The notes beneath the pieces are model-generated. The model made no database searches. It was not told the DNA's origin and was given only the letters and a program-made list of their open reading frames with translations. DNA of 64,000 bases from Mermis nigrescens (lineage: Eukaryota; Nematoda; Enoplea; Mermithida; Mermithidae), in NCBI GenBank assembly GCA_036768485.1, contig JAVLUZ010000165.1:1-64000 (forward strand), written 5' to 3'. A program made the translations under genes and the position numbers. This document shows, one piece after another, positions 49,172-61,241 of the stretch. Each line of letters starts with the position of its first letter. The first letter of the stretch is position 1.

Positions 49172-49489
49172 ATTTATGGTGGGTTGGTGATCCGCAGTGT
49201 ATGTGACATATGGGCGATTAGAACCGTTATCGTTGCGATAGTTCGAGTTATAATATGTTCCATGCTGTTCGTTAGGAAACTGAACAAAAGGTGCATTTTG
49301 TCACGACTGATTTGCGTAGCAATTATTGTAACGCGAATTTTGATAATTGGCACACAAATTTTGTTGGTAATTGGTATGATTTTGCCTAAAATTCGATCGT
49401 GCTTGCTTCGAGTCAAAGCGATTATCATTATTTGCATAGTTTGATGAGTGATGTTGACTCGAGTTACGAAATCGCGATTGAGAGTAGTG

Positions 49490-50480
49490 TCAATTTTGCG
49501 AATTCAAACGCGATGGCGAACGATTTTGACGCAAAAACGAACACAACTGGCTATGATTGCAAGCCATGGAACTATTTTTATTTCGGTCAGGATAAATATT
49601 ATTATTAGACGATTCTTGTCGCTGGCGCGTAAAACATTCTTTGTAGATATGACCTGTGCGCTTGCAAAAGGTGCAATACTTACAAGAGGAATTTTCTGGT
49701 TTTTCAGCATGCGATGAATGATGAAACGTTTTCTGATGCGAGCGATTAGGGTTCATTTTGGTTAGACGCGCGAAATGTATCTTTAGGTATTGCGCCTCCT
49801 GTAGGGGCGGCTGTTACCAATACATACGGCGTTACTGCTTTTTTATCCGCGTATTCCCTATTAGCAAATTCAGCGTTTAATGCGTTATCCAAAAATTCAG
49901 CCAGCAATGCTCTAGGCTTTTTATGATACGCTTCTTTCGATATTTCAGGTAGTAAGCCTTTTTTCAATTGATGGCGCAGCAAATGATTAAAATGATGAGA
50001 ATCGACTTCAAGATAGGGATCCGCTTTTATTAATTCTTCGCAAAGCGCAAGATAATATGCTTTAACCGATTTGTTAGGCTGCTGTTTATGTTCCAAAAAA
50101 CGGTCAAAAAGCGTTTTGGTGTCCAAAAGACAAAATTCCGCTATTAACGCATGTTTCGATTTTGTATAAGATTGTTTTATATCAGCAGGTAATGAACGGA
50201 ATAAGCGCAAAGCATAGGGATCTAAGAATGATGACATAAATTTCACACAATCCAATTTATTGATATCGTAGGTATCAGTGAGCGATTAAAATCCTGCAAA
50301 ATATGCTCATATATCTGATTTGTCACCATTAAAAAATTTTTTATTTGCGATTGCGACTTTCATTTGTGCTATGAAAGGTCCGCGATTTAAAGAATCAGCA
50401 AGATGTGATTTGCTGTACAAAGAACCGGAAGAAGAATCCGAATCATGATGATGACGATGGCGACGAGATTTACTTTTGCG
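49490..50480 (-). pseudogene. Gypsy gag, capsid-like part and zinc knuckle
   Basis: A Ser/Arg/His-rich piece (RKSKSRRHRHHHDS) is followed, after two stop codons, by a capsid-like segment at 50255-49746 (KFMSSFLDPYALRLFRSLP, then SVKAYYLALCEELIKADP and HHFNHLLRHQLKKGLLPE), as in retrotransposon Gag proteins. In the next frame (49756-49490) a CCHC knuckle follows: CTFCKRTGHIYKEC, with the C-x2-C-x4-H-x4-C spacing intact. Packs element RNA into particles in an intact copy. Confidence 0.8.
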
Positions 50481-50495
50481 ATGCGAGCGACAACC

Positions 50496-50670
50496 ACACC
50501 TGGGCGTGGGAAGTTTGGGGGGTATGCACCCCCTCAGAAACCAAAATACCCCCTCCCTCAGAAATCAAGATACCCCCAGAATTATCGCCATACCACCATT
50601 TTTAAGGCCATTTTTGACCTTCAAAAATCTTGCACCCCCCCCCAGAATTTTCTTGCTGCCCACATATGGA
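50496..50670. mobile_element. Small G/C-rich insert in gag
   Basis: About 175 bp running from CACACCTGGGCGTGGGAAG to CTTGCTGCCCACATATGG, with GGGGGGTATGCACCCCC near the left and CACCCCCCCCCAGAATTTTC near the right. It breaks the gag frame between two coding-like parts. Composition and words resemble the insert in the RC1 loops (12168-12432). Target duplication not resolved. Confidence 0.45.
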
Positions 50671-53034
50671 TGACTACGCAAACCATTGTAGCTACTCGTT
50701 GAGCTTTCGTCAGAAAATTTTACATGACGCTTCCTTTTGGATGGTTCAGGAAGTGGCGCGGATTCATTTTGCAAATTTCCGAGTTCGTTATTTATGCCAG
50801 ATAAATTTATTTCGAGCGGTTGAATTTCAACATTCAAGGAATGCAAAATAGGATTATTTGGCGGTATTTCGAGATTTGCAGGATTCAGTACATAATCATT
50901 TGAAGGTATTTCGCCATTAGGCGGAAAATATTGCAGCGGTGGAGGTTGTAAAAGCTGCTGCAAATTCGAATCTAATCTATTAGGCACGAAAGAAGGTGCA
51001 TTACGATTTAATGACAGCAAAGGCTTATTTAGCGACGTCTGCAAAATCGATGCCAATGGCTGCAAAATCGTAAGTATATGTTCCGAAAAACCCGAATTTT
51101 GAGCTGATTGAGAAACCTTATTTGAAGGATTTAGAGATAATTCAGCTGCTAAAGGTGCGCGATTAGAAAAATTCTGCGCAAAATTTTCTTGAGCAGTTTC
51201 AGAAGGTGACTGAGAATTTACTGTGCGGTTGCCAGTTGACAACATAGAAGATGCACGATGCGCATTTTCTGCACAATTTAAATGTTGCGCATTAAATTCA
51301 GAAAAATTTTAGCTATCGATAAAGTGGTCAGCGCGCTGAGACGGATTATTTTTGGTGCGATTAGAAACCAATTGTGGCTTAAACAGATTATTTAATTCCA
51401 TGCGCAGTTTATGCATTTGGTCCGAATTTTCTTTCTTATCCTGTTTTACGCGTGTAGAAAGGTCAGAAAATTGCATGTGAATAGCTTTTAGCGCCTCTGG
51501 CCCGTATGACAGAACGCGGAATAGTGCTATTCCAGGATAAAACAGTGGAATAAGAGGGCGGAATAAAATATTTCGGCATTACAGAAAGCGGAATAAACAG
51601 TGATATTCCAGGAATAAGGTTGGTATGACAGTACGCGGAATAGCGCCGTTGCGGGCGCTAACCTCGGGATAAAACAGCGGAATAAAAATAAGCAGTATGA
51701 CAGAAGGCGAAATAAGTTATCTCGGGAATAAAAACAGCTGCTTTTATTCCGCCATTTTATACCTGGTAAGACCAGGTATAAGTCAGCGGAATAGTAGTAA
51801 AAATCGTTTCTAACGCGGTCTTAAAGGGTGTAAATGTGTCGAAAAATTTTAATAAGATAGTTAATCAATTCCTCTTTATCCAAAAAATTCAATATTGTTG
51901 TTCTCGCTTGTATTTACGATCAAAAAGATGCAGAAATTTTTCTAGTGCGTTTGCTCCACGAGTGCAGCTCATCTAGTTGAACTCTTGGTAAAGAGATTTT
52001 AAAATTTTTCGATCATGCATTACTAAACACGCCCAGTGGAGTGATTTAAAAAATTAATACAGTAAGTAGTAAATATAATCAACAAGTTGACAGAAATATT
52101 CATCATGAGTACACAAAAAGTAGTTTTCCATGCGCAAACTATGATAAATTTTTGATCTCGATGGTAATGCTTTATTTTTATTTTTGTTTTCCCGCAGAAG
52201 CAAGCAAGCGCCTTCATTGAACCGAATTATGCACAAGTTACACGCGCCGCTGCACACAACATTGTATTTACGTCCTATGATTTTGAATGGAATAGCGTGA
52301 CGTGATTACAGTATGCAGTATGCGTTAGACGGGCAATCTATACACAAAACCAATGGAATGCACAGATTAACCCTGGGATAGATTCAGTTATCCCAGGAAT
52401 AACTATTCCTCGCGTATTTCGCGTTCTATAATACCAAATTTTCTTATTCCTGGGATAGCTTATTCCGTCCCTTATCTCAGGAATAGTTATCACAAGAATA
52501 AGTTTTATTACAAGAATAGCTATTCCGAATAGGAGCTCATCCCAGGAATAACTTATTCCGCTTTCTGTCATACAGCCCTCTGAAAGAAGTTCATTAGTCA
52601 CGCCGAGATTCAGCACGAGTATTATTGGCATTTATAGCTTGGACTATTATTATCTTCTACATCGGAGACTGCGTTATATGGGTCCAAACCAGTTTCCTGG
52701 TTATTTGACGTATTAAGGGTAGTGCGTATTATCGATGATCGTATTATTTGATGAATTATTGTCAGAAGGATTCACAAATTGATTAATGAGCGATCGCACA
52801 TTACCCAGTATTAACTCGTCGTCAGACTGTGTAGTACGCGCAGCATTTAATGATGGGGTAATCAATCATTATTTAGCACTATTATTCGCATCCTTATTAT
52901 TCGCATCGTTACTTGCATAATTACTCGCGTTATTCAAATCAACAGGCGCGGTATTTAATTGGCGAGTCAGAGTGGATGGCATAAGAGGTTTTTTCTTTAT
53001 AGGAGGCGCTCGTAGAAGTTTTCTTCCTTGCCAT
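50671..53034 (-). pseudogene. Gypsy gag, N-terminal part (interrupted)
   Basis: A start codon at 53034 (MARKK...) opens a basic N-terminus that continues, after a shift, as an Asn/Asp/Ser-rich tract (to about 52860). Next lies the 1,077-bp DNA element at 51500-52576. The frame resumes as a Gln/Asn/Pro-rich protein (51245-50671) ending in SKRKRHVKFSDESSTSS just before the small insert. The low-complexity composition suggests an unstructured matrix-like region; no defined domain. Confidence 0.6.
51500..52576. mobile_element. 1,077-bp non-autonomous DNA transposon in gag
   Basis: The left end GCCCGTATGACAGAACGCGG and the right end CCGCTTTCTGTCATACAGC are inverted with a few changes. CCTCTG is repeated directly on both sides (51494-51499 and 52577-52582). 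The inside is full of GGAATA/TATTCC words, many as palindromes (AGGAATAACTTATTCCG, GGAATAGTTATCAC), clustered near both ends. No coding region. A hAT- or other TIR-type element; the superfamily is not assigned, because the duplication could be 6 bp or, with mismatches, longer. Confidence 0.75.
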
Positions 53035-53622
53035 TTTTGGGTATCAAAAACGTCCAGAAAATATAGCTTTGGGTAAGAAACATTTCAGTACGTCGAAATT
53101 TTGCCAAGAATAAATGTTTCGAATTTAACCTTTTTTTGCTTTGAAAAAACAGGTTTTTCGCGTAAATAGTATTTGCTCACGCGAGGTAAGATATACTATG
53201 ACGTGAGAAAAACGAATAATACATAGGACTAAGCCTAAGCAGCGAGGAGCATGCGTGCTTAGCAAAAAACGTAGGAAAAAACCTAGGTGGCAAAAAATTG
53301 TCATCGAGAGAGAAAATGATGAATCGTCGCCTGAGGGTCGACGTTTATAGAAAAATGCGAGCGTCCTTGCTGCCTTCGTCGCCAGAGGGTCGACGGAAAT
53401 AGAAAGAATAATAACGACTTTGCCACAATACACAAAAGTTTGCCACAAACGCTTACTTAAATGCGCACTGCCACGAACATGGTCGATACAACAACAGAGG
53501 TGAACGACAATGTTACACATGTTTAGATGGCCAAAAATAATGATTTTATGGATCGAAAAATAAATTTAAGATGACTGATCAGTTCGGCTGTAGCTAGCAG
53601 CCTCAAAGGGGGACTTTCCAAG
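53035..53622. other. Gypsy 5' untranslated leader
   Basis: Between the 5' LTR and the presumed gag start on the minus strand. Directly inside the LTR the minus strand reads CTTGGAAAGTCCCCC; the TGG two bases in is where a tRNA primer site would start, but I could not match a tRNA. A repeated TCGTCG(C)C..GAGGGTCGACG word pair lies near 53325-53395. Confidence 0.45.
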
Positions 53623-54647
53623 TGTAAATGTAGGGGTTCGCACTGTACCTACTGAATCAGCACAGATACGAACATGCCTAACATTTGCCTTTGGGACTTA
53701 CTTAGGTACCTATGCTGCTCTTAGCACTGGTCCCAATCACGTAGTCGCAGGGCAACTTCGATTCTCTGAACCCTTGTAGACCTACGGCTTCGACTTCCTC
53801 AGTCCTAATATTGCTGACTGCACTTTCGTCGGGAGTCTCAGCAGCTACGCCCTAGATCCTAAGAGTACCTACCTAAAATCCCGGAATGCTCGCGAGGTCA
53901 GTCGACCTATCTCAACCCAGCTCAAGCTGATGAATTAACTTGTTTTCAAACTTTACACTTGTCTTGAAATGTTTTTGGTTCCTAATGTACGTAGCACAAT
54001 GAAATTTGAAAACAACACCAACGAGCTCTAAGCTGATCAGCCATCATAAATAATTAAATAAGATTTTTGACCAATTTTTGGGCTGAGAGAAGAATATTGA
54101 ATTTTGGACAAAATAAATAATCAAAAGTATTCACCTTTCCAATCCACCAAAATAACAGAAATCCTCGACGCAGGAAGCCGACCGACCTCACCCTCGATAT
54201 ATCGAATCCCTGGGTGGGTTTTCTAATTTTATTCAGATTATGTACACACGGCTACAAGCTGGAAAACAATAAAATATCACTAAAGGATAAAATCGAGCCG
54301 AATGACGATTTCGTCAAAAACGCAACTAACTATCTCATCATGGGATCATTACAGTAAAACGAAAACTTAAGACAAATTATCATTAAACTAAAATTCCTTT
54401 TTATCATTTCGAATATTCTAGAATGCGATATGCGGTAACATGTAAAACAATTGCTATTAGCATATACTTAACTCTATTTTACCGGACAAGTATCTAAATG
54501 ATTTTGTAATGAAAATTATGGATTTATTTGAGAACTGAAGGCATAGCCACGAGCTCACCCATCGCGCAGATGTCTACTCGCAATTGGCTATGTTAAGCAA
54601 GGCATACAAGAATTAACACTTTGGAACGTGTAACTCTCGCAGTTACA
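53623..54647 (-). repeat. Gypsy 5' LTR (right in the window)
   Basis: 1,025 bp, plus-strand start TGTAAATGTAGGGGTTCGC and end CTCTCGCAGTTACA, followed by the CCAG duplication. Differences from the left LTR include single-base changes and one- or two-base indels spread along its length. Confidence 0.92.
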
Positions 54648-54651
54648 CCAG
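54648..54651. repeat. Target site duplication CCAG, right copy
   Basis: Matches 39224-39227. The Helitron coding frame resumes immediately after it in the frame that ended at the left LTR. Confidence 0.85.
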
Positions 54652-55527
54652 CATCTGCAAAAATGTCAGAGTTCCGAAGAAGATAGAAATAGAGAAAATA
54701 ACCTAGATAACTATGTTATAAAAAATTTTGGTCGTCTGTACGAAAATTTTTGGCTTATGTTAGCGATTTTCCCTGTGAAGTTTGTAATGTATGTAGAATG
54801 TGGTGTAAAAAACGCGTAATTTTCGATAATTGGGAAGATATGCCGGGTGGTTATTTTCCTAATTGCCATGCTTTTATAACAGATTTGAAGATGGTCTGCA
54901 ATTTACCAATTGTGATTTGCAAGCTAAGATGTATGAAGGATCTCAAGGAGGGTGCAGTGCCTTCGTTTTCTAGAATGAATAATATGCGATTGATGATGTT
55001 CCATCGGAAATCAGTTGTTTAAGCATATTTAAAAAATTGATAATTGAGCAAGCTAGTTCTGTGATGCATATTGTCAAGTTAAGACCATTAAACTTGAAAA
55101 ATAGTAGTAATAATGTTAGTGCGCTGAAAGGATTGGCTATCCATCTACCATTGCCGCTTAAAGAATCGCATCTATATGTTCGTTCTAAGTTACCATCAAA
55201 TAAATTTTTAAATATAATAGTGGACAGCTGTCCGACTGATAAAAAAATGGTTTATAGGGCGATTGTTAATTTAACAAAGATTTATGCTGCTTTAAACTGG
55301 TTATGAGAACATAATCATTTGTACAGCGAGAAGCTTGTTGATTTTTTACCTGAAAATTTTGTGAAACAAAATTAGTTTATACTTCGGATATGGTTTTTAC
55401 TGGCAAGGAAGGTGTTGATCTGAGAAAAAGCATGTTAAAGCATATAGATGAGTGTGAGCCTTACTTGCACGTAGCAATTCAACCTATTCATTTGAGTATT
55501 GATGCTAAACGATCAGATATTGATGTA
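54652..55527 (+). pseudogene. Helitron protein, middle N-terminal block
   Basis: Pieces in several frames. After the Gypsy element a charged stretch leads, through an indel in a T run at about 54745-54750, into DFPCEVCNVCRMWC, the Cys motif often seen upstream of the Helitron Rep domain, and CHAFITDLKMVCNLPIVIC. After a stop at about 55020, a piece at 55037-55306 holds LKGLAIHLPLPLKESHLYVR and FLNIIVDSCPTDKKMVYRAI, also typical. The last piece (55390-55527) ends at SDIDV where RC1 c7 was inserted. Stops at about 55304 and a shift after it add to the decay. Confidence 0.7.
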
Positions 55528-58500
55528 CTAGCAAAGAGAAAATGTTCCGATGGAACAAAAAAGATGAATATACTCGGAATTCTGGATTATTAAGGATGTA
55601 AAAGGAGGGGACTAGGAAAAAGCTACCTGAAGTCGCAAAGTCTGCTAAAAATCATACTTTCTGTAAGCAACGCTAAAAATTGAAGTATATTCTGCGGCCT
55701 CTAAAAAAGTGTCTTTTTTACATAATTTTAAAAGTTTCAGAAAAGAGTGTATAAACGAAAACTATAATGTTTATTTTTTAAATTGCTGGCGAGTAGCAAC
55801 GCTGACTAGCTCCGTATTCTGATTGATAGAAAACTAAGTGGTATTGTATTTGAAGTTGCTTTATTTTCTTATAAGGATTATAGCAAGCAAAGCAGGAGTT
55901 GATTTATTAGTGCACACAACCGTTACGGGAATGCTAGTGTACCAAGATTTAGTCTGTTTCAAGTCAACTTACGCGTTTCCTACTGTTTAAAACCAACAAT
56001 GTCTTCGATTGTCTTGGAAGCATAAATGTTTGCTATTTCATTCAATTGGCTTAGAAAGACTGTCACTTCACTCTATATCATTTCCCATAGCTACTGCATA
56101 GCTAACGTGCTGCTTTTTCAATCATTTTTATGGTTAAATATTTATTTTAATCTGTTGGCCGCATAATATACTTCGATTTTTCACGTTGCCTAGAGAAAGT
56201 GTGACTTTTATCAGATTTCGCAAGTTTAGGTAGCTTTTTCCTAGTCTTCTCCTTTTACACCCTTAATAATCCACAATTCCAAGTATATTCATCTTTTTTG
56301 TTCCATCGGAGCATTTTTCTTTGCTAGTACCCCACTTTTAATTAGCATGATTTGAGTACATCAGTCAGTAAACACATACAGTAACATGCCACAATAATGA
56401 CACCAGTCCAAGAACGCGGAAAACAATATTGTTCTTAACATCAGCATTATCCTTTTTAAACAAGACTCAAGGGCTTTCGACTCCGATTTCAATACTTCAG
56501 GGTTTGAGCCATTGAGCCAGGCATTAATCCGCACGTGGTTTGACGCTAGGATAGTGTAATCGGACTTAAGTTTGAAGTGATTGCAAGCTCATTTTCAAAT
56601 TTTAGGTTAACATTTTTAGAATGATCTGAAATACGTGCATGCAATAAGCTTTTGGTCATTTTAGCTAGTTAAGGTATGATTTTGCATAAATTGTCTTTTT
56701 CTTCCTATAATTCTTTTCTTCTGTCCTTGACGTTTAAAGGAGAAGTTTGATCATTCCATTTCTCCGCACAGTTATAAAAGAATGTGCTCAAAAGCTACAA
56801 CAGTCCGAAATGCGCAACAAGAAACAAAAAGTCAGCGGCTACGATTCATTTGATGACCAAAAGGAGAATGCCGATGCCGATTTTTCAATGAATTTTCTCC
56901 AAAATCCCTTATTGGGATACCTGAATAAAACCCGCAGCCAATCAATGAAAGCTCCGACAATTTGATCTGCGAAAACGATCAAAAGCCCGGTACGGTAAAT
57001 GGATAAAAAATAATTCTAATATTCTCTTTTAACTAATTCGTTTCGTATCCGTATAGTTTGAATGGAGTAAATTTTTTTAATCGCGTTCATCTACCCTGCA
57101 AATAGGCATACCAATGTATTTTGTCATTCTAAACAGCTTATTATGCATTGTTAAAATAATTTAAACAGCGTTTAAAGAGTACGACATTTTGCAGTGTGCT
57201 GCGTTTAATTATCAAGGGTCAAAACTATGCTTTTTATTAAGTTACTACTTCTATTGCTCTTTACAATTCACTGATCTTCCTTTTCTCTGGTTTACTGTAT
57301 ATGTATGCCGTGAGTATAATTCGCTTACTATGATGTCTAGTCGAGGTCAAATTCGATCAGTTTAGCTGATGATATGGTTGCCATAGCTGGATTGACATTG
57401 CGTTAAGCTATGTTTCTTTTCCATGCCGTATTGATAATTACAAATGCAATCAATACATGATTATTTCCATGATATCTGCCTTGCTCGCTCGTATTTACTA
57501 CCTTTTTGGACATTGATTAAAGTTTTTCATCCGTATCTTGCGTTTGATCGCTTTGGTTTACTCTTAAGTATACATAGTATCTATAGTTTGTTTCACACAA
57601 CTCAAGTCATACATTTTGAAACCATCTCCGACAATAAACTGACCGCAATTATAGCATTGATCTGATATATATTTATCGTGACCCTCGGCTTATTGTCGAT
57701 GAAAATTATTAAAATTTATGCACAAAGTTATGTGAAACAGACTATAAGCTCTGAATAGCCGTATGAGATGAACATATTCTAATTTCTTGTTGTTTATAAA
57801 CAAAACAGTCTGTTTCACACCTTTTATCATTAGTGCTTATCTAAACCCGCATGCGAGAACGGATGCGTCAGCCTCTGCGCCAACTCGACATATTGGCGGA
57901 TTTTAATATTTAGTCAATTATTGAAAATATTCATCATTCTACTGAAGTTTAAGAATAGTGCATTTATGATGATAAAAATAAGTATTTATCAAAGACAGTC
58001 AAAAACCTCTTAAATAAGAAAAATCTGATCAAACAATATGCAATAGGGAATTATCTATTGGCATTAGAAAATAGATGTATAATTCAAAATTCACTTCTTC
58101 ATACCTCAACAAACAGTGGCTGTAGAAAAGTTTAAAGGTCAGATTTGTAATTCTGACCTTATGGAGAACATTTAAAAAAATTCATCATCCACGACGCTCT
58201 GGGCGTAAAATTTTTTAGTGTAAAGTTTTACACCTGCAATAATAACGCAATATTGATTGTAAAGAAACAAAATAAATTTTTACGTGTAGCGCTTAGGACG
58301 AGGCCATTTTAAAGGTAGTTACCATGTTCTGTCTACTAAGTGGAGAATATTGCAGGTGAAAAATATTTTTTTGTCCCAGGCTCTTTACAATAAACCGCCT
58401 CTAAAGTTGAAAATATTACTTTAAAAAAAAATAAAAAAGTTTCCCTAGATTTTATAACCGTCTACCTTTTGAAACCAATAAGACTGCATAAGAATGTAAA

Positions 58501-59326
58501 ACTGAGTTACATATGCTCGTGCACATGAAAACAGTAAAAAACCGTCTAATTTAGATTCCTGTGCAACAACCAATGACTGTAAAGAAATTTTAAGACCAGA
58601 TTCGTAACCTTCTAATTAGGTAAAACATTTTTTTTAAAATTCATCATCCACGACGATCTGGGCGGAAAAATTTTTTCAGTGTAAAGTTTACACCTGCACT
58701 AATAACGCAATATTGATTGTAAAGAGACCAAATATATTTTAACGTGTAGCGCCTAAGACGAGGCACATTTTAAAGGTAGTTACCCTGTTCTGTCTACTAA
58801 GTGGAGAATATAACAGGAAAAAATATTTCTTTGTCCCAGACTCTTTACAATAAACCGCCTCTAAATTCGAAAATATTACTTTTTAAAAAAATGAAAAAGT
58901 CTCCTCTTAGTTATATAACCGTCTACCTTTTGAAACCAATCAGACTGCATGGAATGTAAAACTGTGTTAGATATGCTCGGGCACATAAAACCAGTAAAAA
59001 ACTGTCTAATTTACACTATCGTGCAACAACCAATGAATGTAAAGAAATTTTAAGACCAGATTCGCAACCTACTAATTAGAGAAAACATTTAAAAAAAATT
59101 GGCCCTCCGCAAATCATTCGAATTTTATGGTGTAAACTTTACACACTCACGACGCGCTCGGTATTGAGTGTAAACAAGAAAAAATGGGAGCACTAAGTTT
59201 TTTTATTATCTACCTTTTGAAATAAACCGCACCTCTCAGATGTGTGCCGTTATAGCTGTGAGGTGGGGGACATATGTCGGAGGTACCTGTATATACTATA
59301 GGTACAGGCTAACGCGCTACCTATGA
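55528..59326 (-). mobile_element. RC1 copy c7 (subfamily I) inserted in the Helitron gene
   Basis: The left edge is GATGTA then CTAGCAAAGAG (3' end); the right edge is GCGCTACCTATGA then TATC (5' end on the minus strand). The fold-back segment is at 55528-56333 and the subfamily I spacer at about 56334-56465. About 1.66 kb of sequence found in no other copy follows (56466-58130), then the inverted motif-rich body with the doubled block (58130-59326). Flanking Helitron coding sequence resumes within about 15 bp, so both ends are fixed by the gene it interrupts. Flanks fit A|T, or a TA duplication. Confidence 0.8.
56466..58130. other. Extra non-repeat cargo inside RC1 c7
   Basis: Absent from the other RC1 copies. 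A candidate terminal exon lies at about 56740-56965: a pyrimidine-rich tract (CTTTTCTTCTGTCC, ending AAAG) is followed by an open frame with FLRTVIKECAQKLQQSE, GYDSFDDQKENADADFS and a TGA. The charged, non-repetitive composition looks like real protein, but I recognise no family. The rest is AT-rich without gene signs. Confidence 0.35.
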
Positions 59327-60290
59327 TATCTTCAAATGAGAATGAGTGATGAGTCTTTGTATAATAATAATAATAAACATTTGGACCATGAAAGTTATCC
59401 GGAACTTTATCCCTGTGGTAGAGGTGGTTTTAATGATGAGAGGCCTAGTTTTGTTAGACCTTTTTAATTTTTAAGAAATCCTTTGGGTCTGTTTGACTCA
59501 AGATTTCGTACGTGTATGCCTTACACACTAGATGAAAGCAGTCGGCATGATGAAAGAAGCATAAATCAGGGAGTATATGGCAAGCTTAAAGTTCCTAAAA
59601 GTGCTGGTCTAAAGGCAGGTGCTTTAAAAGAAGAAAACAGCAGGTAAGGATTATGACTTAGAAAGCAATTTGTTGTCTACGTTCATTAAGTTGCGAGGGT
59701 CTAGAGGTTATTGGTTTCAAAAGTATATGGACTTGCGTGCTATGGACGAGAAATTTAGTCCGCCTACTTTCTTTTTAACTTTAAGTGCAGCTGAGTATTA
59801 CTGGGAAGATTTGATAAAGTATTTGTTGCATGTTAATCAGGATTTACCGAATGTTGATGCTTGGAATGTAATGAAACTGTGTACCACCAATCCTGTTTCA
59901 ACAGCTGTTCATTTTAAACGAAGATTGGAAGCTATTTTGCATAATGTTTTACTAGATCGTGAAGGACCACTGGGGAACATAGTCCATTATTTTATTCGTA
60001 TAGAGTATCAAGCTAGGGGTGCACCTCATTTTCATATGAAACTTTGGGTCAAAGGAGCACCAGTGACTGGTCGTAGTAGCAATGACAAAATTTTGAATTT
60101 CATCGATAGGTATATAAGGTGTACTAATCCTTGTGCAAATTCTAGCCCTATTTTCAATCAATTGGTTAATAAAGTTCAAGTACACAGGTGCACTTCGAGT
60201 TGTCTGCGAGTTGTGAGAAACAAAGGCTTTTTCAGACGATGTAGATTCGGTATCCCAAGGTTGGTTACTTCCATATAACAAGGTTAAATA
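59327..60290 (+). pseudogene. Helitron Rep domain, first half (Helitron_like_N and HUH)
   Basis: Opens with MSDESLYNNNN and HESYPELYPCGRGG, then a TAA near 59464 and a frameshift near 59640. The main frame is at 59670-60278, numbered from its start: RGSRGYWFQKYMDLRAMDE (9-27) and PPTFFLTLSAAEYYWEDL (31-48) are the Helitron_like_N signature. RIEYQARGAPHFHMKLW (110-126) contains the HUH metal-binding motif, H120-F-H122. A Cys/His cluster (HRCTSSC, 172-178) and RRCRFGIPR follow. In an intact protein this domain nicks one DNA strand to start rolling-circle transposition. The frame is lost again at about 60240-60280. Confidence 0.9.
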
Positions 60291-61241
60291 GTGTGGAAGA
60301 TGGCATTGTGTCTAGGAAAAAAGGTAATAAAATTAAGAAAGCGTACGACTTAGCGTCGTTCAATCGATGAAACATTAGCTAATGATTATAACTATGTGCT
60401 TATGTATATTTGGCGATCAAATATGGATATTCAATTTATCGGAGATGATTCGGCTGATTTGAAAGGATATATTACTACTTATGTAACTAAGGGCGAAAAA
60501 GTTATTCATGAAGAATTGTGGTCGTCTTTAGAAAGTGATAAGCCTTTAGGTTCAAAGTTGCATTCTCTTGGAAGAAAAATGCTCAACAAACGTGAAATTG
60601 GCGCTTATGAAGCAGCCGATAAAATTCTTGGAAATCCTTACTTTGTTTGTAGTGATTGTGTGCAATTTATAAATACAAAACCTAAAAAGGATAGAAAGAG
60701 CCGTTTAAGAACTTTTGAAAAATTAGAAGATTTGGAAGATGAATCGGAGAATATTTATTGTACTAACGTTTTGGACGATTATTATCCTGACAGACCGATA
60801 GATTTAGAACAAGCTTGTTTGTTCGATTTTGCATCAAATTATGAAGTTAGTAAGACGGTTCCTAAATCTACACAAGTTTGGACTCTTGAAAATCAACTGG
60901 GATTTGTAAAGCAATGTAGAAAGCCAAAAGTAATATCTGCCAATTATTATAATATGAAGGATCTTAAAGGTATAGAATTGTATTATAGAAGTGTTTTGAT
61001 GCTTTTTAAACCATGGAGAGAAGAAAAGGAGACTGTTGGTGGTTCGCAAACTTATCATGAGGAATTCGTGAGAGAAGTCAGTAATTTTAAGAGTATGAAA
61101 TGTTACAATGATGCTAAAAAGAAAATTCGTATAGGCTTGGATCTGATAGAAAAATTGGAACAACAGTGCGCTATTGATAATGAAGATTCAAAGCAAGGTT
61201 CTGAAAAACTTCCGAAAAAAACTGAAGATGCGGATGTTTAA
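60291..61241 (+). pseudogene. Helitron Rep domain, second half (two-tyrosine motif)
   Basis: The open frame at 60396-61241, 281 residues: WRSNMDIQFIGDDSADLKGY (6-25) leads into the catalytic pair Y25 and Y29 (GYITTYVTK), the Y2 signature of Helitron Rep. KMLNKREIGAYEAADKILG (61-79) and a DYYPDRPIDLEQACLFDFAS segment follow, then a linker with YYRSVLMLFKPWREE that leads to the helicase in this family. Both tyrosines and the trailing Lys are intact. Upstream, 60291-60395 is coding-like in other frames with a TGA near 60368. Confidence 0.9.

Larger units (their letters stand above)
39228..54647 (-). mobile_element. Ty3/Gypsy LTR retrotransposon, 15.4 kb, decayed
   Basis: Bounded by two LTRs of about 1 kb that begin TG and end CA, with CCAG duplicated outside. 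On the minus strand the order is gag, CCHC zinc knuckle, aspartic protease, RT, RNase H and integrase, the Gypsy order. A further 4-kb coding-like stretch lies before the 3' LTR. Several frameshifts and stops in pol and gag, and LTRs that differ at a few per cent of positions by eye, indicate an old, inactive copy. After removing two nested inserts the element is still about 14.2 kb, large for Gypsy. It lies inside the Helitron coding frame. Confidence 0.92.

Noticed and set aside
59952..60281. Minus-strand frame over the Helitron Rep
   Set aside because: It is antisense to the clearly recognised HUH domain.
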